A stretch of DNA of 64,000 nucleotides from contig NC_015556.1 of NCBI RefSeq assembly GCF_000213805.1, forward strand, positions 1,240,001-1,304,000, read 5' to 3'. The notes under the pieces were generated by a model. It saw nothing but the letters and a program-made list of their open reading frames with translations. It had not been told where the DNA came from and searched no databases. Positions 1 through 10,200 of the stretch are shown here, piece by piece. The stretch is from Pseudomonas fulva 12-X (GTDB lineage Bacteria > Pseudomonadota > Gammaproteobacteria > Pseudomonadales > Pseudomonadaceae). Position 1 is the first letter of the stretch, and each line of letters starts with the position of its first letter. The position numbers and the translations under genes are program-made.

Positions 1-555
1 GATTACATCGCCTTGGGGCATATCCACCGACCGCAGAAGGTCGGCGGCCTGGAGCACATCCGCTACAGCGGTTCGCCGATTCCATTGAGCTTCGACGAAG
101 CGCGCCAGCAGAAGGAAGTGCTGCTGGTCGACCTCGATACCAGTGGCTTGCGCGAAGTGCGCGCCTTGCCGGTGCCGCGCTACCAGGCCCTGCAGTCCGT
201 GCGCGGCTCGCTGAAAACGCTGCCGGCAGTGATCGCCGAGGCAGCGCGCGAAGGCAGTGAAGAGCGCCCGGTATGGCTGGAAGTGCAGGTCGAGATGGAC
301 GACTACCTGAGCGACCTGCAAGTACGCATCGCTGCGCTGTGCGAAGGCCTGCCGGTGGAGGTGCTGCGCATCCGCCGCGCCCGTGGCACGGCGGTCGCCA
401 GCCTGCAGGGCGAGCAGGGCATGCTCGACGAACTGACGCCGGAGCAGGTGTTCGACCAGCGCCTGGCCAGCGAAACCCTGGAGCCCGAACAGACGCAGCG
501 CCTGCATGAGCTGCATGACCAGGTGCTTGCCGAGCTGCGCGACGAGTCGGCCTGA
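1..555 (+). CDS. sbcD: Exonuclease SbcD, C-terminal part (5' end outside window)
   Basis: This is the C-terminal 184 residues of the Mre11-like nuclease subunit of the SbcCD complex, which cleaves DNA hairpins and double-strand ends. The reading frame is open from base 1. It begins DYIALGHIHRPQ, the late metallophosphoesterase motif (GHxH) that binds the catalytic metals, followed by SGSPIPLSF, typical of SbcD. The rest is the capping/C-terminal domain. The metal-binding N-terminal motifs lie upstream of the window. In most Pseudomonas sbcC follows directly; here the next gene is an opposite-strand chemoreceptor and sbcC lies at 7278, so the pair is split. Confidence 0.93.
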   Translation, partial: DYIALGHIHRPQKVGGLEHIRYSGSPIPLSFDEARQQKEVLLVDLDTSGLREVRALPVPRYQALQSVRGSLKTLPAVIAEAAREGSEERPVWLEVQVEMDDYLSDLQVRIAALCEGLPVEVLRIRRARGTAVASLQGEQGMLDELTPEQVFDQRLASETLEPEQTQRLHELHDQVLAELRDESA

Positions 556-974
556 TTCGGAACCTGTTTGTGATCTTGCAGCCCAGGTTCGTCTGGTTGG
601 CCGCTAAGTGGCGGTAGCGGCCTTTCGTAAGGTGGACCGGGGCGCGTAGCTGACGCTTCATCCGTCCACCGCTCTGCAATCGCAATGGTGGATGAAAAGA
701 GCGTCATCCACCCTACATTGCTTCGACGTACCTATGAAGGGAGGGCGGCCGAGCTGGTCGCGCGTATCGACGCGCGCGCCGTGAAGGGTGGCCAGAGGAG
801 TGCTGAGGCTATTGGTTTGGCGGCGGAAATCAAGCGTTTTGTAGTGGCGGATTGATGCTATAGCCTGGCCCTATGGCCAGTGGTCAGTGAGCTTTGCCGC
901 AGGCAGGCGTCAAGGGCTCGGGTTGCTGCCTCGTCGGCCGGCTCACTGAGCGAGCCAGCCAACGAGGCTCGCAG
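556..974. other. Intergenic region after sbcD
   Basis: This 419-bp stretch holds a small inverted repeat GGCCGCTAAGTGGCGGTAGCGGCC just after sbcD, the palindromic repeat at 627-716, and a short reading frame (721-855) open into the repeat that ends ...AAEIKRFVVAD. That frame has no recognisable start or family and may be a gene remnant. Closer to the chemoreceptor gene, CAGTGAGC (885-892) and GCTCACTG (941-948) could pair. Confidence 0.5.
627..716. repeat. Palindromic repeat ending GGTGGATGAAAAGAGCGTCA / TCCACCCTAC
   Basis: Imperfect inverted repeat about 90 bp long: the left arm reads GTAAGGTGGAC and the right arm ends in GTCATCCACCCTAC. The right-hand 31 bp recur at 59728-59758, where the same arms enclose a shorter loop (59698-59758). 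It is a short interspersed palindrome of Pseudomonas intergenic DNA. It lies just downstream of sbcD, at the point where the usual sbcD-sbcC linkage is broken. Confidence 0.75.
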
Positions 975-2609
975 TCACACGCGGAACTGCCCCAGCAGGC
1001 GACCGAGTTGCTCGGCCAGCTGCTTGAGGTGCTGGCTGGCAGCGCTCGACTGATCGGCCGACTCGGCGGTGCTGTGGGCCAGGGCGGCGGTCTGGGTAAC
1101 GTTCTGGTTGATGTCGTCGACCACGTGAGACTGCTGCAGGGTGGCGCTGGCGATCGAGGCGTTGAGGCCGGTCAGGTTGCGCAGCGACTGGGCGATCTGC
1201 GCCAGGCTTTCGCCGGCCTGGCTGGCCTGTTCGACGGTCAGGCGCGAGGCCTGGCTGCTGTCGCTGATGGCCTTCACCGCTGCCTGGGAGTTGCCCTGCA
1301 GGCGCTCGATCATGCCCTGAATTTCCGCCGTGGATTTCTGCGTGCGCTGGGCCAGCAGCCTTACCTCGTCGGCGACCACCGCAAAACCGCGGCCCTGCTC
1401 GCCGGCGCGGGCGGCCTCGATGGCGGCGTTGAGTGCCAGCAGGTTGGTCTGCTCGGCAATCGAGCGGATCACTTCCAGTACGCCGCCGATCTGCGTGCTT
1501 TCGCTGGCCAGCGACTCGATCACCGCTACGGCCTTGTCGATGGTGCCCGATAGCTGGTCGATCTGCTTCAGGCTGGCCTCGATGTTGTGCTGGCCCTGGC
1601 GCGCCTGCTCTTCGGCAGTGTGCACCTCGCTGGAGGCATGCTCGGCGTTCTTGGCCACGTCCTGCACGCCATAGGTGACTTCGTTGACCGCGGTGGCGAC
1701 CAGCTCCATCTGCTGGGCCTGCTGCTGGCTGTGTTGTTGAGCAGCAGTGGAAATGTCGCCGAGCGAATGGGCGGCCTGGTCGAGGGAGGAGGCGGAGTCG
1801 AGCAGTTGGCGGATCACCTGGCGCATCTTGCCGGTGAAGGCATTGAAGTGCCCGGCCAGCGCCGCCAGCTCGTCACGGCCCTGGTCATCGAGCTTGTGGG
1901 TCAGGTCGCCTTCGCCACTGGCGATGTTGGCCATGGCGGTGACCGCCTGCTGCAGCGGCGTGGCGATGCTGCGCGAAATCATCACCACCAGGGCGATCAG
2001 CAGCAAGGTGGCCGGCACGCCGATGGCCAGTGCTTTCAGAGCCTGGGATTTGAATTCGGCCTGCACATCGTCGACGTACACGCCCGAGCCGATGATCCAG
2101 CCCCAGGGCTGGAACAGTTCGACGTAGGAAATCTTCGGCACCGGCTCGCTGGCGCCCGGCTTCGGCCAACGGTAGTCGATTGACCCAGTACCCTGGCTTC
2201 GGGTGATGGCCACCATGTCGTTGAACAGTGCCTTGCCGTCCGGGTCCTTGATGGCCGACAGGTTCTGCCCCTCGAGCTTGGCGTTGGTGGGGTGCATGAT
2301 CATGGTCGGCGTCTGGTCGTTGATCCAGAAGTACTCCTGGCCGCCGTAGCGCAGGCCGCGGATCACCTCAATCGCCTGCTTCTGGGCCTGCTCGCGGCTC
2401 AGCGTGCCGCCTGCTTCCAGGCCCTGGAAGTGCTTGAGGACGCCGACCGCGGTCTGCACCACGTGCTGGGTCTTCTCGGCCTTGCCGGCGTACAGGCCAT
2501 CGTTGATCTGCTTGAGCATGTAGGCGCCGAGCAGCACCAGCATCAGCACCGGCAGGGCGATGATGAGCCACAGGCGACGGTTGATCGGTAAGCGACGCAG
2601 GCTGTCCAT
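975..2609 (-). CDS. Methyl-accepting chemotaxis protein with single Cache (sCache_2) sensor
   Basis: A 544-residue transmembrane chemoreceptor. An N-terminal TM helix (about 13-32) is followed by a periplasmic single-Cache domain (about 35-185, with [10 protein letters not shown] and the [14 protein letters not shown] end motif). A second TM helix (about 193-212), a HAMP linker and a cytoplasmic signalling domain come next, with the conserved hairpin [20 protein letters not shown]. sCache_2 receptors in Pseudomonas often bind small carboxylates such as acetate, pyruvate or propionate; that ligand is an inference from the family. The ATG is preceded by AGGAA at 8 nt. The neighbouring regulator, amidohydrolase and dicarboxylate-type carrier suggest taxis toward the substrate they use, but this is not shown by the sequence. 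Confidence 0.93.
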   Translation of the reverse strand: MDSLRRLPINRRLWLIIALPVLMLVLLGAYMLKQINDGLYAGKAEKTQHVVQTAVGVLKHFQGLEAGGTLSREQAQKQAIEVIRGLRYGGQEYFWINDQTPTMIMHPTNAKLEGQNLSAIKDPDGKALFNDMVAITRSQGTGSIDYRWPKPGASEPVPKISYVELFQPWGWIIGSGVYVDDVQAEFKSQALKALAIGVPATLLLIALVVMISRSIATPLQQAVTAMANIASGEGDLTHKLDDQGRDELAALAGHFNAFTGKMRQVIRQLLDSASSLDQAAHSLGDISTAAQQHSQQQAQQMELVATAVNEVTYGVQDVAKNAEHASSEVHTAEEQARQGQHNIEASLKQIDQLSGTIDKAVAVIESLASESTQIGGVLEVIRSIAEQTNLLALNAAIEAARAGEQGRGFAVVADEVRLLAQRTQKSTAEIQGMIERLQGNSQAAVKAISDSSQASRLTVEQASQAGESLAQIAQSLRNLTGLNASIASATLQQSHVVDDINQNVTQTAALAHSTAESADQSSAASQHLKQLAEQLGRLLGQFRV

Positions 2610-2849
2610 GGGGGCATTCCTGAATTGTTGTTCTTATTAGTGGCTACCACGTCGAGGTGACAGCGATCGGTAAGCACGTGATAGCACTTAGTCAGCACGG
2701 CGTAAACGAAAAAATGCAGCTTTGCGCTATTTACTCCCAACGCCGTTCAGAGCGCCCTAGCACGGAGCTTTCAGACCGTCGGGCGTCTGCTCGGGGTTGG
2801 CTTGGAAAGCCGCTTGCCCTGCGTAGGAAGCGCAGGGCGGGGAGGGCTG

Positions 2850-3578
2850 TCAGCAGATATCGATCTGGTAGCGGAAGTTGGCCGCCGCGGCGCGCGACAG
2901 ACGGTATTCCAGCGGGCTGCGGTCGTAGCCCAGAGCCGTACGTTCGATCACCACGATGGGGTCACCTTCGCCGATGGCCAGGGTGCCGGCCATCTCGGCA
3001 TCGGCGCTGCCAACGGTCAGGGTCTCGCGAGCCGAGGCGATGCACTGGCCGCACTGCTTCTCGTAGAAGGGGTAGAGCAGGTCGCCGAAGGTGTCCGAGT
3101 CGATATCCAGCAGCACGATGAAGCGCGACGCGGGCAGCCAGATTTCCTCATGGAACAGCGTGCGGTCTTCGATCATCCGCAGGCGCTCCATACGCAGCAC
3201 CTGCTCACCGCCTTTCAGGGCGAGTGCCTTGGCGATCTCCCCGGACGGCTTTTGCAGGGCCTTGGAAAGAATCCGGCTGGTGGGAATTTCCCGGCCGCCG
3301 CTGGCGTTCACCTGGCGAAAGAAGCGCGCCAGCGACGCATCGAAATTCGGTCGGCGCACGAAGGTACCGCGACCCTGGCTGCGTAGCAGCAGCCCCTCGT
3401 TGACCAGGGTATCCACCGCCTTGCGCACCGTGCCGATGGCCACGCCGTAGAGCCTGGTCAGCTCCGCTTCGGTAGGAATCGGCGCGCCGGGCGACCACTC
3501 GCCGGCAGCGATCTTGGCGAGCATTTCCTCACGCAGTCGTTGGTAGAGCGGCAGGCGTTCGTCGTATCCGAGTGTCAT
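2850..3578 (-). CDS. GntR-family regulator, HutC subfamily (UTRA domain)
   Basis: A 242-residue transcription factor. An N-terminal GntR winged helix (about 8-75) contains IPTEAELTRLYGVAIGTVRKAVDTL and the wing SQGRGTFV. A UTRA effector domain (about 95-240) follows, with FHEEIWLP and the late SPLEYRLSRAAA motif. HutC-type regulators usually repress nearby catabolic genes until a small ligand binds. The gene is divergent from the amidohydrolase and carrier at 3751-5916, and a symmetric AT-rich site lies between them (3655-3678). Control of both directions from that site is the natural inference; the ligand is unknown. Confidence 0.9.
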   Translation of the reverse strand: MTLGYDERLPLYQRLREEMLAKIAAGEWSPGAPIPTEAELTRLYGVAIGTVRKAVDTLVNEGLLLRSQGRGTFVRRPNFDASLARFFRQVNASGGREIPTSRILSKALQKPSGEIAKALALKGGEQVLRMERLRMIEDRTLFHEEIWLPASRFIVLLDIDSDTFGDLLYPFYEKQCGQCIASARETLTVGSADAEMAGTLAIGEGDPIVVIERTALGYDRSPLEYRLSRAAAANFRYQIDIC

Positions 3579-3654
3579 TGCGTCAGGGCGTCCGGTTGCA
3601 ACAGGCGGTGGCCACTCTACACCGGCTGGTCGATTGACAGAATGGCTGAAGCGA

Positions 3655-3678
3655 ATATATGGTCAACTATTCATATAT
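3655..3678. promoter_or_regulatory. Candidate GntR operator
   Basis: ATATATG and CATATAT form an inverted repeat with a 10-bp spacer in the divergent promoter region between the GntR gene and the amidohydrolase. It is an AT-rich island in otherwise GC-rich DNA. Placement and symmetry fit an operator, but no binding evidence is available. Confidence 0.5.
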
Positions 3679-3750
3679 ATGACTGCATGTCGTGACAACA
3701 GAGCTGGCGCCTATGCCGGCCTCCATAACAATCGATCAGGTACCGCTTCA

Positions 3751-4581
3751 ATGAGCCTCTTCAGCCCTGCCATCACCGGCATCGACACCCACGCGCACAT
3801 CTTCCGCCAGGATCTGCCGATGGTCGCCAACCGCCGCTACAGCCCCGCCTATGACGCGCTGGTCGAGCAGTACCTCGGCCATCTGGACGCCCAGGGCCTG
3901 TCCCACGGCGTGCTGATCCAGCCCAGTTTTCTCGGCACCGACAACAGCTTCATGGTCGAGGCGCTACGTCAGCACCCGGAGCGCCTGCGCGGCGTGGCCG
4001 TGGTCGACGTGGCGGTCACCGATGCACAGCTGGACGCGCTCGCGGCAGCTGGCGTGGTGGGCATCCGCCTGAACCTGATCGGCAAGGCGTTGCAGGACTA
4101 CAGCGGCCCCGCCTGGACCGCGCTGTTCGAGCGCCTGGCAACCCGTGGCTGGCAGGTGGAAATCCAGCGCGGTATCGAGGACTTGGCGCAGATTGTGCCG
4201 GCCATCGTCGCCACCGGCGTGAACCTGGTCATCGATCATTTCGGCCTGCCCACCGGCGGCATCGATGCACACAAGCCCAGCCACCAGGCGTTCCTGCAGC
4301 TGCTGGGCAACTCGCGGGTGTGGCTGAAGCTGTCGGCGGCCTACCGCAGCAAGACCGACGCGGTGCAGTCCGCGGCCGTGCTGGCCCAGGTACGTGAGGC
4401 GGCTGGCGGCATCGAGCGTTTTCTGTGGGGCAGCGATTGGCCCAACACCCAGTTCGAAGATCGGACAGACTATGCCGAGCAGTTCGAATTGATTCAGGCG
4501 CTGCTGCCCGATACGGCCGAGCGTCACCAGGTGCTGATCGCCAACCCGGCCCGCCTTTTCGGTTTTTCCAACAAGCGCTGA
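3751..4581 (+). CDS. Amidohydrolase-2 family hydrolase (2-pyrone-4,6-dicarboxylate lactonase-like)
   Basis: A 276-residue metal-dependent hydrolase of the Amidohydrolase_2 family, TIM-barrel fold. It shows the N-terminal metal motif DTHAHIF (near residue 15), the mid-protein histidine in VIDHFGLP, and the C-terminal catalytic Asp in FLWGSDWPNTQF. The closest characterised relatives I recognise are LigI-type lactonases that open pyrone or lactone dicarboxylates; the true substrate is unknown. The frame is open further upstream, but the ATG at 3751 places the family N-terminus (SPAITGIDTHAH) correctly. A carrier gene starts 33 bp downstream in the same direction, so the two are probably co-transcribed under the divergent GntR regulator. 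Confidence 0.88.
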   Translation: MSLFSPAITGIDTHAHIFRQDLPMVANRRYSPAYDALVEQYLGHLDAQGLSHGVLIQPSFLGTDNSFMVEALRQHPERLRGVAVVDVAVTDAQLDALAAAGVVGIRLNLIGKALQDYSGPAWTALFERLATRGWQVEIQRGIEDLAQIVPAIVATGVNLVIDHFGLPTGGIDAHKPSHQAFLQLLGNSRVWLKLSAAYRSKTDAVQSAAVLAQVREAAGGIERFLWGSDWPNTQFEDRTDYAEQFELIQALLPDTAERHQVLIANPARLFGFSNKR

Positions 4582-4614
4582 TCCCATTCGAACAACAACA
4601 GGAAACCCCTCATC

Positions 4615-5916
4615 ATGATGAGCATCATCGTCGTCGCGGCCATCGTTGTCGCGGTCGCTCTGGGCTACAAGACCAAGATCAACATTGGCCTGTTCGCCAT
4701 CGCCTTCGCCTACCTGATCGGCTGCTTCGGCATGGGCCTGAGCCCGTCCGACGTCATCAACATGTGGCCGCTGAAGATTTTCTTCATCATCTTTTCGGTC
4801 TGCCTGTTCTACAGTTTCGCCACGGTCAACGGCACCTTGGAGAAACTCGCCGAACACCTGATATACCACTGCCGTCGGGTGCCTCAGCTGCTGCCCTTCG
4901 CGGTGTTCTTCACCTCCACGGTGATCGCCGGCATGGGCGCGGGTTACTACACGGTGCTGGCATTCATGGCGCCGATCACCCTGCTGCTTTGCCAGCGCAC
5001 CGGCATGGGCCTGATCGTCGGCGGCATGGCGGTGAACTATGGCGCGCTGAGCGGCGCCAACTTCATGTCCAGCCAGAGCGGCATCATCTTCCGCGGCCTG
5101 ATGACCAATGTGGGCCTCAGTGACAGTGATGCGTTCATCAATGCATTCGGTATCTTCGTCAGCACCTTGATCATTCCGTTGCTGGTGATCTCCGCTTTCG
5201 TGTTCATGACCCGCGAAGGGCGAGCCATGAAAACCGCCGTGTTCGACACCAGCGAACCAGCGCCGCTCAATCGTGAGCAGAAGATCACCCTGTGGCTGAC
5301 CCTGGCGATGATGGCCATCGTGCTGGCTGCGCCGATCGCCCACATCCTGCTGCCGGCCAACGGCACCATCACCTTCATCAACTCGAAGATGGACATCGGC
5401 CTGATCGCCAGCATCTTCTCGGTCATCGCCCTGCTGCTCAAGCTGGGTGACGAGCGCAAGGCCATGGCCTCGGTACCCTGGGCCACGCTGATCATGATCT
5501 GCGGCGTGGGCATGCTCATATCCGTGGCCATCAAGGCGGGCACCATCGATGTGCTGGCCTCGTGGATCGGCGGCAGCATCCCGCCGGTGCTGGTACCCGT
5601 GGTATTCGGTGTGGTGGCGGCCATCATGTCGCTGTTCTCCAGCACCCTGGGCGTGGTGACGCCGGCGCTGTTCCCCATGGTGCTGCCGATTGCCCAATCC
5701 ATGGGGATCGAGCCGATGGTGTTGTTCATCGCCATCGTGGTCGGCGCCCAGGCCACCTCGATCTCGCCGTTCTCCTCCGGCGGCAGCCTGATCCTCGGCT
5801 CCTGCGCCTCGGAGCAGAGCCGCACCAGCCTGTTCCCGCAGCTGCTGTTCAAGGCAGCGCCCATCGGTTTCGTGGCGGCCCTGGTATTCAATGTGCTGCT
5901 GACGTTCGTTTACTGA
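4615..5916 (+). CDS. MatC-type / SLC13-like carboxylate carrier
   Basis: A 433-residue inner-membrane permease with about 12 hydrophobic segments. Two related halves show the GANFMSSQSG and ATSISPFSSGG hairpin-like motifs expected of the ion transporter superfamily. The N-terminal half resembles the dicarboxylate carrier MatC domain. It probably imports the substrate of the adjacent amidohydrolase, likely a di- or tricarboxylate; this is inferred from family and context. Start at the first of two tandem ATGs, with CAGGAAA upstream. It is the last gene before a strong terminator at 5932. Confidence 0.88.
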   Translation: MMSIIVVAAIVVAVALGYKTKINIGLFAIAFAYLIGCFGMGLSPSDVINMWPLKIFFIIFSVCLFYSFATVNGTLEKLAEHLIYHCRRVPQLLPFAVFFTSTVIAGMGAGYYTVLAFMAPITLLLCQRTGMGLIVGGMAVNYGALSGANFMSSQSGIIFRGLMTNVGLSDSDAFINAFGIFVSTLIIPLLVISAFVFMTREGRAMKTAVFDTSEPAPLNREQKITLWLTLAMMAIVLAAPIAHILLPANGTITFINSKMDIGLIASIFSVIALLLKLGDERKAMASVPWATLIMICGVGMLISVAIKAGTIDVLASWIGGSIPPVLVPVVFGVVAAIMSLFSSTLGVVTPALFPMVLPIAQSMGIEPMVLFIAIVVGAQATSISPFSSGGSLILGSCASEQSRTSLFPQLLFKAAPIGFVAALVFNVLLTFVY

Positions 5917-5931
5917 GCCGAAATCCCGGCA

Positions 5932-5963
5932 TAAAAAACCGCAGCCTGGCTGCGGTTTTTTAT
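5932..5963 (+). terminator. Rho-independent terminator after the carrier gene
   Basis: The stem CCGCAGCC/GGCTGCGG is flanked by AAAAAA on the left and TTTTTT on the right, so it can work in both directions. It ends the amidohydrolase-carrier transcript and could also serve the convergent PQQ dehydrogenase gene that stops at 6000. Confidence 0.9.
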
Positions 5964-5999
5964 GGTCCTGACGTTGCCTGTGCATCGTCGAACTACTGG

Positions 6000-7127
6000 T
6001 TATTTCGGGAGGAGCTCCAGCAGCCGTCCATCAGCGCCATCCTCCAGCAGCCAGATGCTGCCATCCGGGCCTTGCTCCACTTCGCGGATGCGCGCGCCCA
6101 TGTCGTAACGCGCGGCCTCGCGGGCGTCGTCGCCGTCGAAAGCGACGCGCACCAGCGCCTGGGACGACAGCCCGCCGATCAGCCCGGCGCCGTTCCAGCC
6201 TGGAAAGCGCTCGCCCTGATAGATCACGAAACCAGCCGGGGAAATGACCGGGTTCCAGGTGATCTTCGGCGCTGCGAATTCGGGGCGGGTGTCGTGGTCG
6301 GGGATCGGCTTGCCGCCGTAGTGGTCGCCGTTGGATACCTCCGGGTAGCCGTAGTTTTCGCCGCGTACGATCAGGTTCAGCTCGTCGCCGCCGGCAGGGC
6401 CCATCTCGTGTACCCACAGCTTGTCGTTGGCGTCGAAGGCCAGGCCGAGCATGTTGCGGTGGCCCAGGGACCAGACCTGCGCGGCCACGCCGCCCTGGTC
6501 GGCGAAGGGGTTGTCGGTCGGCAGACTGCCGTCGTCATTGAGGCGCACCAGTTTGCCGAGGTTGGATTTCATATCCTGGGCCGGGGTGAATTTCTGCCGC
6601 TCGCTGGAGGTGATCCACAGCTTGCCATCCGGGCCAAATGCCAGGCGGTGTCCGTAGTGCCCCGCGCCGCTGACCTTGGGCGTTTGCTGCCAGATCACGC
6701 TCAGTTCGGTCAGCGCGCCGCTGCCGCCCTCATCGAGCTGAAGCTTGGCGCGGGCCACGGCCGCGCCGCGGGTGTCGCCGTCGCCGGCTTCGGCGTAGCT
6801 GATATACACGTAGCGGTTGCTGGCGAAGTCCGGGTGCAGGATCACGTCGCCAAAGCCGCCCTGGCCGCCATAGGCCACTTCCGGCACGCCGGCGATGTCG
6901 TGGCTCTTGCCGGTCTTGGGATCGACATGCTTGAGCACGCCGCGCTTCTCGGTCACCAGCAGCGTGCCGTCGGGCAGAAAGGTCATGGCCCAGGGCTCGT
7001 CGAGGGTGGCGCGCGGCTCGGCGGTGAACGGCCATTGCGCCTTGGGCAAGGCATCGGCGGCCTGAGCGGTGAAGCTGGCGAGGCCGAGTGCGATACCACC
7101 GAGCAACAGATGAACGGGACGGGCCAT
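6000..7127 (-). CDS. Periplasmic PQQ-dependent aldose sugar dehydrogenase
   Basis: A 375-residue exported protein of the soluble glucose/sorbosone dehydrogenase family (YliI/Asd type), a six-bladed beta-propeller that oxidises aldoses with pyrroloquinoline quinone. A cleavable signal peptide covers about residues 1-24 (ending TAQA). Family signatures are [39 protein letters not shown] and [12 protein letters not shown]. The ATG at 7127 is chosen over one 30 bases earlier because GGAGAG sits 7 bases upstream and it starts directly at the signal peptide. It is encoded opposite to sbcC with 150 bp between the starts. Confidence 0.92.
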   Translation of the reverse strand: MARPVHLLLGGIALGLASFTAQAADALPKAQWPFTAEPRATLDEPWAMTFLPDGTLLVTEKRGVLKHVDPKTGKSHDIAGVPEVAYGGQGGFGDVILHPDFASNRYVYISYAEAGDGDTRGAAVARAKLQLDEGGSGALTELSVIWQQTPKVSGAGHYGHRLAFGPDGKLWITSSERQKFTPAQDMKSNLGKLVRLNDDGSLPTDNPFADQGGVAAQVWSLGHRNMLGLAFDANDKLWVHEMGPAGGDELNLIVRGENYGYPEVSNGDHYGGKPIPDHDTRPEFAAPKITWNPVISPAGFVIYQGERFPGWNGAGLIGGLSSQALVRVAFDGDDAREAARYDMGARIREVEQGPDGSIWLLEDGADGRLLELLPK

Positions 7128-7277
7128 GGCGAATCTCTCCTGATAAGCGGGCCTCACACGTTACATCCGCCTTGCGGCTGCAACAGGGCGTTTTTGTTAC
7201 CTCGCGCGTCAGCCACGTCGGCCGGCAACAGTGCCACAATAGCGGCCTGCCTTTGATTCGAGCCAAACCGCCTTTCC

Positions 7278-10200
7278 ATGAAAATCCTCAGCCTGCGCCT
7301 GAAGAACCTCAATTCGCTCAAGGGCGAGTGGAAGATCGATTTCACCGCCGAGCCTTTCGCCAGCAATGGTCTGTTCGCCATCACCGGGCCGACTGGCGCG
7401 GGCAAGACCACGCTGCTCGACGCCATCTGTCTGGCGCTGTATCACCGCACTCCGCGCATGGACAAGGTCGGTGGCGAGAATGAGCTGATGACCCGGCACA
7501 CTGCCGAGTGCCTGGCTGAGGTCGAATTCGCGGTGAAGGGCCAGGGCTATCGTGCGTTCTGGAGCCAGCGCCGCGCGCGGGACAAGGCCGATGGCGCGCT
7601 GCAGGGCGCCAAGGCCGAGCTGGCGAAGCTGGATGGCGAGATCATCACCGACAAGCTCAGCGAGAAACCTAAAGAGGTGGAGCGCCTCACCGGTCTGGAT
7701 TTCGGCCGCTTCACCAAATCGATGCTGCTGGCCCAGGGCGGCTTCGCGGCCTTTCTCGAAGCCTCCGCCAACCAGCGCGCCGAGCTGCTCGAGGAGCTGA
7801 CCGGTACCGATATCTACGGGCAGATTTCCCAGCGCGTGTTCGAGCAGACCCGCGAGGTCAGAAACCAGCTCGATCAGCTGCGTGCTCGCGCCGAAGGCGT
7901 CGAACTGCTGGCTGACGAACAACGCCAGGCGCTGGCTGATGAGGCGGCGCAGCTGGCGGTCGAGGAGGGCGAAACTCAGCAGGCCTGTGCCGAAGCCACC
8001 CGCCAGCGCCAATGGCTGACCGACCTGACGCGTGCCGAGGAGCAGACTGCGGCTGCTACCGCTCAGGTGGATGCGGCTGCTCAGGCCGAGCGCGACGCCG
8101 CCACCGAGCTGGCGCGCCTGCAGCTGAGCGAGCCCGCCCAGCGCCTGCAGCCGCTGTACCAGGCCCGGCGTGATGCTGCCCGCGCATTGGCAGCCAATGA
8201 AGAGCAGCAACGCAATCATCAACAGGAACTTGCCCAGGCCCAGGCGCAGTGGCGCAGCAGCCTCGAACAGGCTACTCGGGCCAGCGCAGCCCTAGGGCTG
8301 GAGAAACAGCAGGCGGTGCAGCGGCTCGAGGCTGAATGCCAGGCGCTGGATGCGCAGCTGCAGGCCAGCGCTGACCATGAACGTCTGGCTGCCCAGCTAA
8401 GCGGCTGGCAGCAGGCCTTTCAGGCCCGTGATCAGGCCTGCCAATCTCTCGCCAGCCTGCAGGCCCGTCAGCAGGCCGGGGCCGGCCAGTTGCAGCAGTT
8501 CGCCGGGCAGCTGAATGGCCTTGCCCAGTCGATGCAGGCGGCCGGCCAGGCGAAAGCGGAGGCCGAGCGGGCGGTCAGTGAGGTGGAAGGGCGCTGGCAA
8601 GCCGCGTTGGCCGGGCGCAGCGAGGTGCAGTGGCGTGAGCATTGGCAGCAGGTGCACACCCGCGGCAGCGCCCTTGAGCAACTGGCCCAGCTGGCCGAGC
8701 GGCGCAATCAGTTGAATCAGCAGCGCCAGCGCACGGCGACCAATCTGGCTCGCCAGCAGCAGAGCCTGGCGCAGAAGGAGGCCGAGCGTGGCGCCTTGCG
8801 CGAGCGCTATCGCGAGGTCAAGCAGCGGCTGGCCGATCAGGAAAAGCTGCTGGAGCAGGAACAGCGCATCCGCGCCCTGGAAACCTATCGCGCGCAGTTG
8901 CAGGCCCATGAGCCCTGTCCGCTGTGCGGCGCCACCGAGCATCCGGCCATCGCCGCCTATCAGGCGCTGGACGTGTCGGCTACCCAGAGTGAGCGTGACG
9001 AGGCGCGGCAAACGCTGGAAGCCCTGACCGAACAGGGCCAGCAGCTCGGTAGCCAAGTCGCTGCCCTGCAAACTCAGGTTGCCCAGAGCCAGGAGCAGGA
9101 TCAGGATCTGCAGCGTCAGCTCGATACCCTGGCCTCCACCTGGCAGCGCCTGGGCGAAACCCTCGATCCGCTGCCTGAAGACGAGCAGGCACTCGCGGCC
9201 GCACAAACCCGCCAGCTCACCGAGCACGTCGAGATCAACGCCACGCTCAAAGCACTCGACGGCCTCAAGATCGAGCTAGAAAGAGCCCGTCAGGCCGCCA
9301 ATATGGCCAGCCAGAAACACCAGGCGGCGCAGAATCAGCAGGCTGCCATCGAACATGAGCGCGATCTGGCCCTGGCCGCCCAGCAGGCGCTGGACGAGCA
9401 ATTGATTGCCCAGGGTGAGCGCCTGAGCGCACTTGAAAGCGACCTGGCCGCGCAACTTGCGGCCTTCGGCCATGAAATGCCGCAAGACGGCACGGCCTGG
9501 CTGGCCGCCCGCCAGGCCGAGGCCACCCGCTGGCACGATACCCAGCAGCGGCGCCAGGCACTGGCCCAGCAACTGCCGGCGTTGCAGCACCAGGCAACCG
9601 AGGCCGAAAAGCAGGCCCAGCAGTGGCAGGGCCGTTGGCGGGAGGCAGAGGGCGAGCCCTTTGCCGCTGCACTGATGGAGCAAGCCGCGGCGCGCCTTGA
9701 AACGGCCCAGGCCAACTGGGATAGCGCCGAGCGCCGTTGCCTGGAACTGCGCATCACGTTGGAAGGCATCGCACGCCAGCATCAGGCGCTGCGTGAGGCC
9801 GAGCAGGCTGCGGCGCAGCAGTGGCAAACGGCACTGGACGGCAGCCCATTCGCCGACGAGGCCGAGTTTCTCGGCGCCTCTCTCGATGACGAACAGCGTG
9901 AACAGCTGCAGGCGCTCAAACAGCGCCTGGAAAAGGCCCAGACCGAAGCGCGTGCCCTGCAAGCCTCTGCCCAGGCACAACTGACCGCGCTGCGCGCCGA
10001 GCCGCAGACCGAGCACAGCGCCACATATCTGGATGAGCATCTGCAGAGTCTGCAGGCGATCTTGAAGCAACTTGGCCAGCGCCAGGGCGAGATTCGCGGG
10101 CTGTTGCAGGGCGACGATCAGCGCCGCCTCAACCAGCAGGCGCTGTTCGAAGCCATCGCCCGGCAGCAGGGCGAGTACGACAGCTGGCAACAGCTCAACA

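Noticed and set aside
3964..5985. 673-residue open frame on the minus strand, rich in His, Gln and Gly
   Set aside because: It is the antisense of the amidohydrolase and carrier. Composition is that of a high-GC shadow frame, with no domains.
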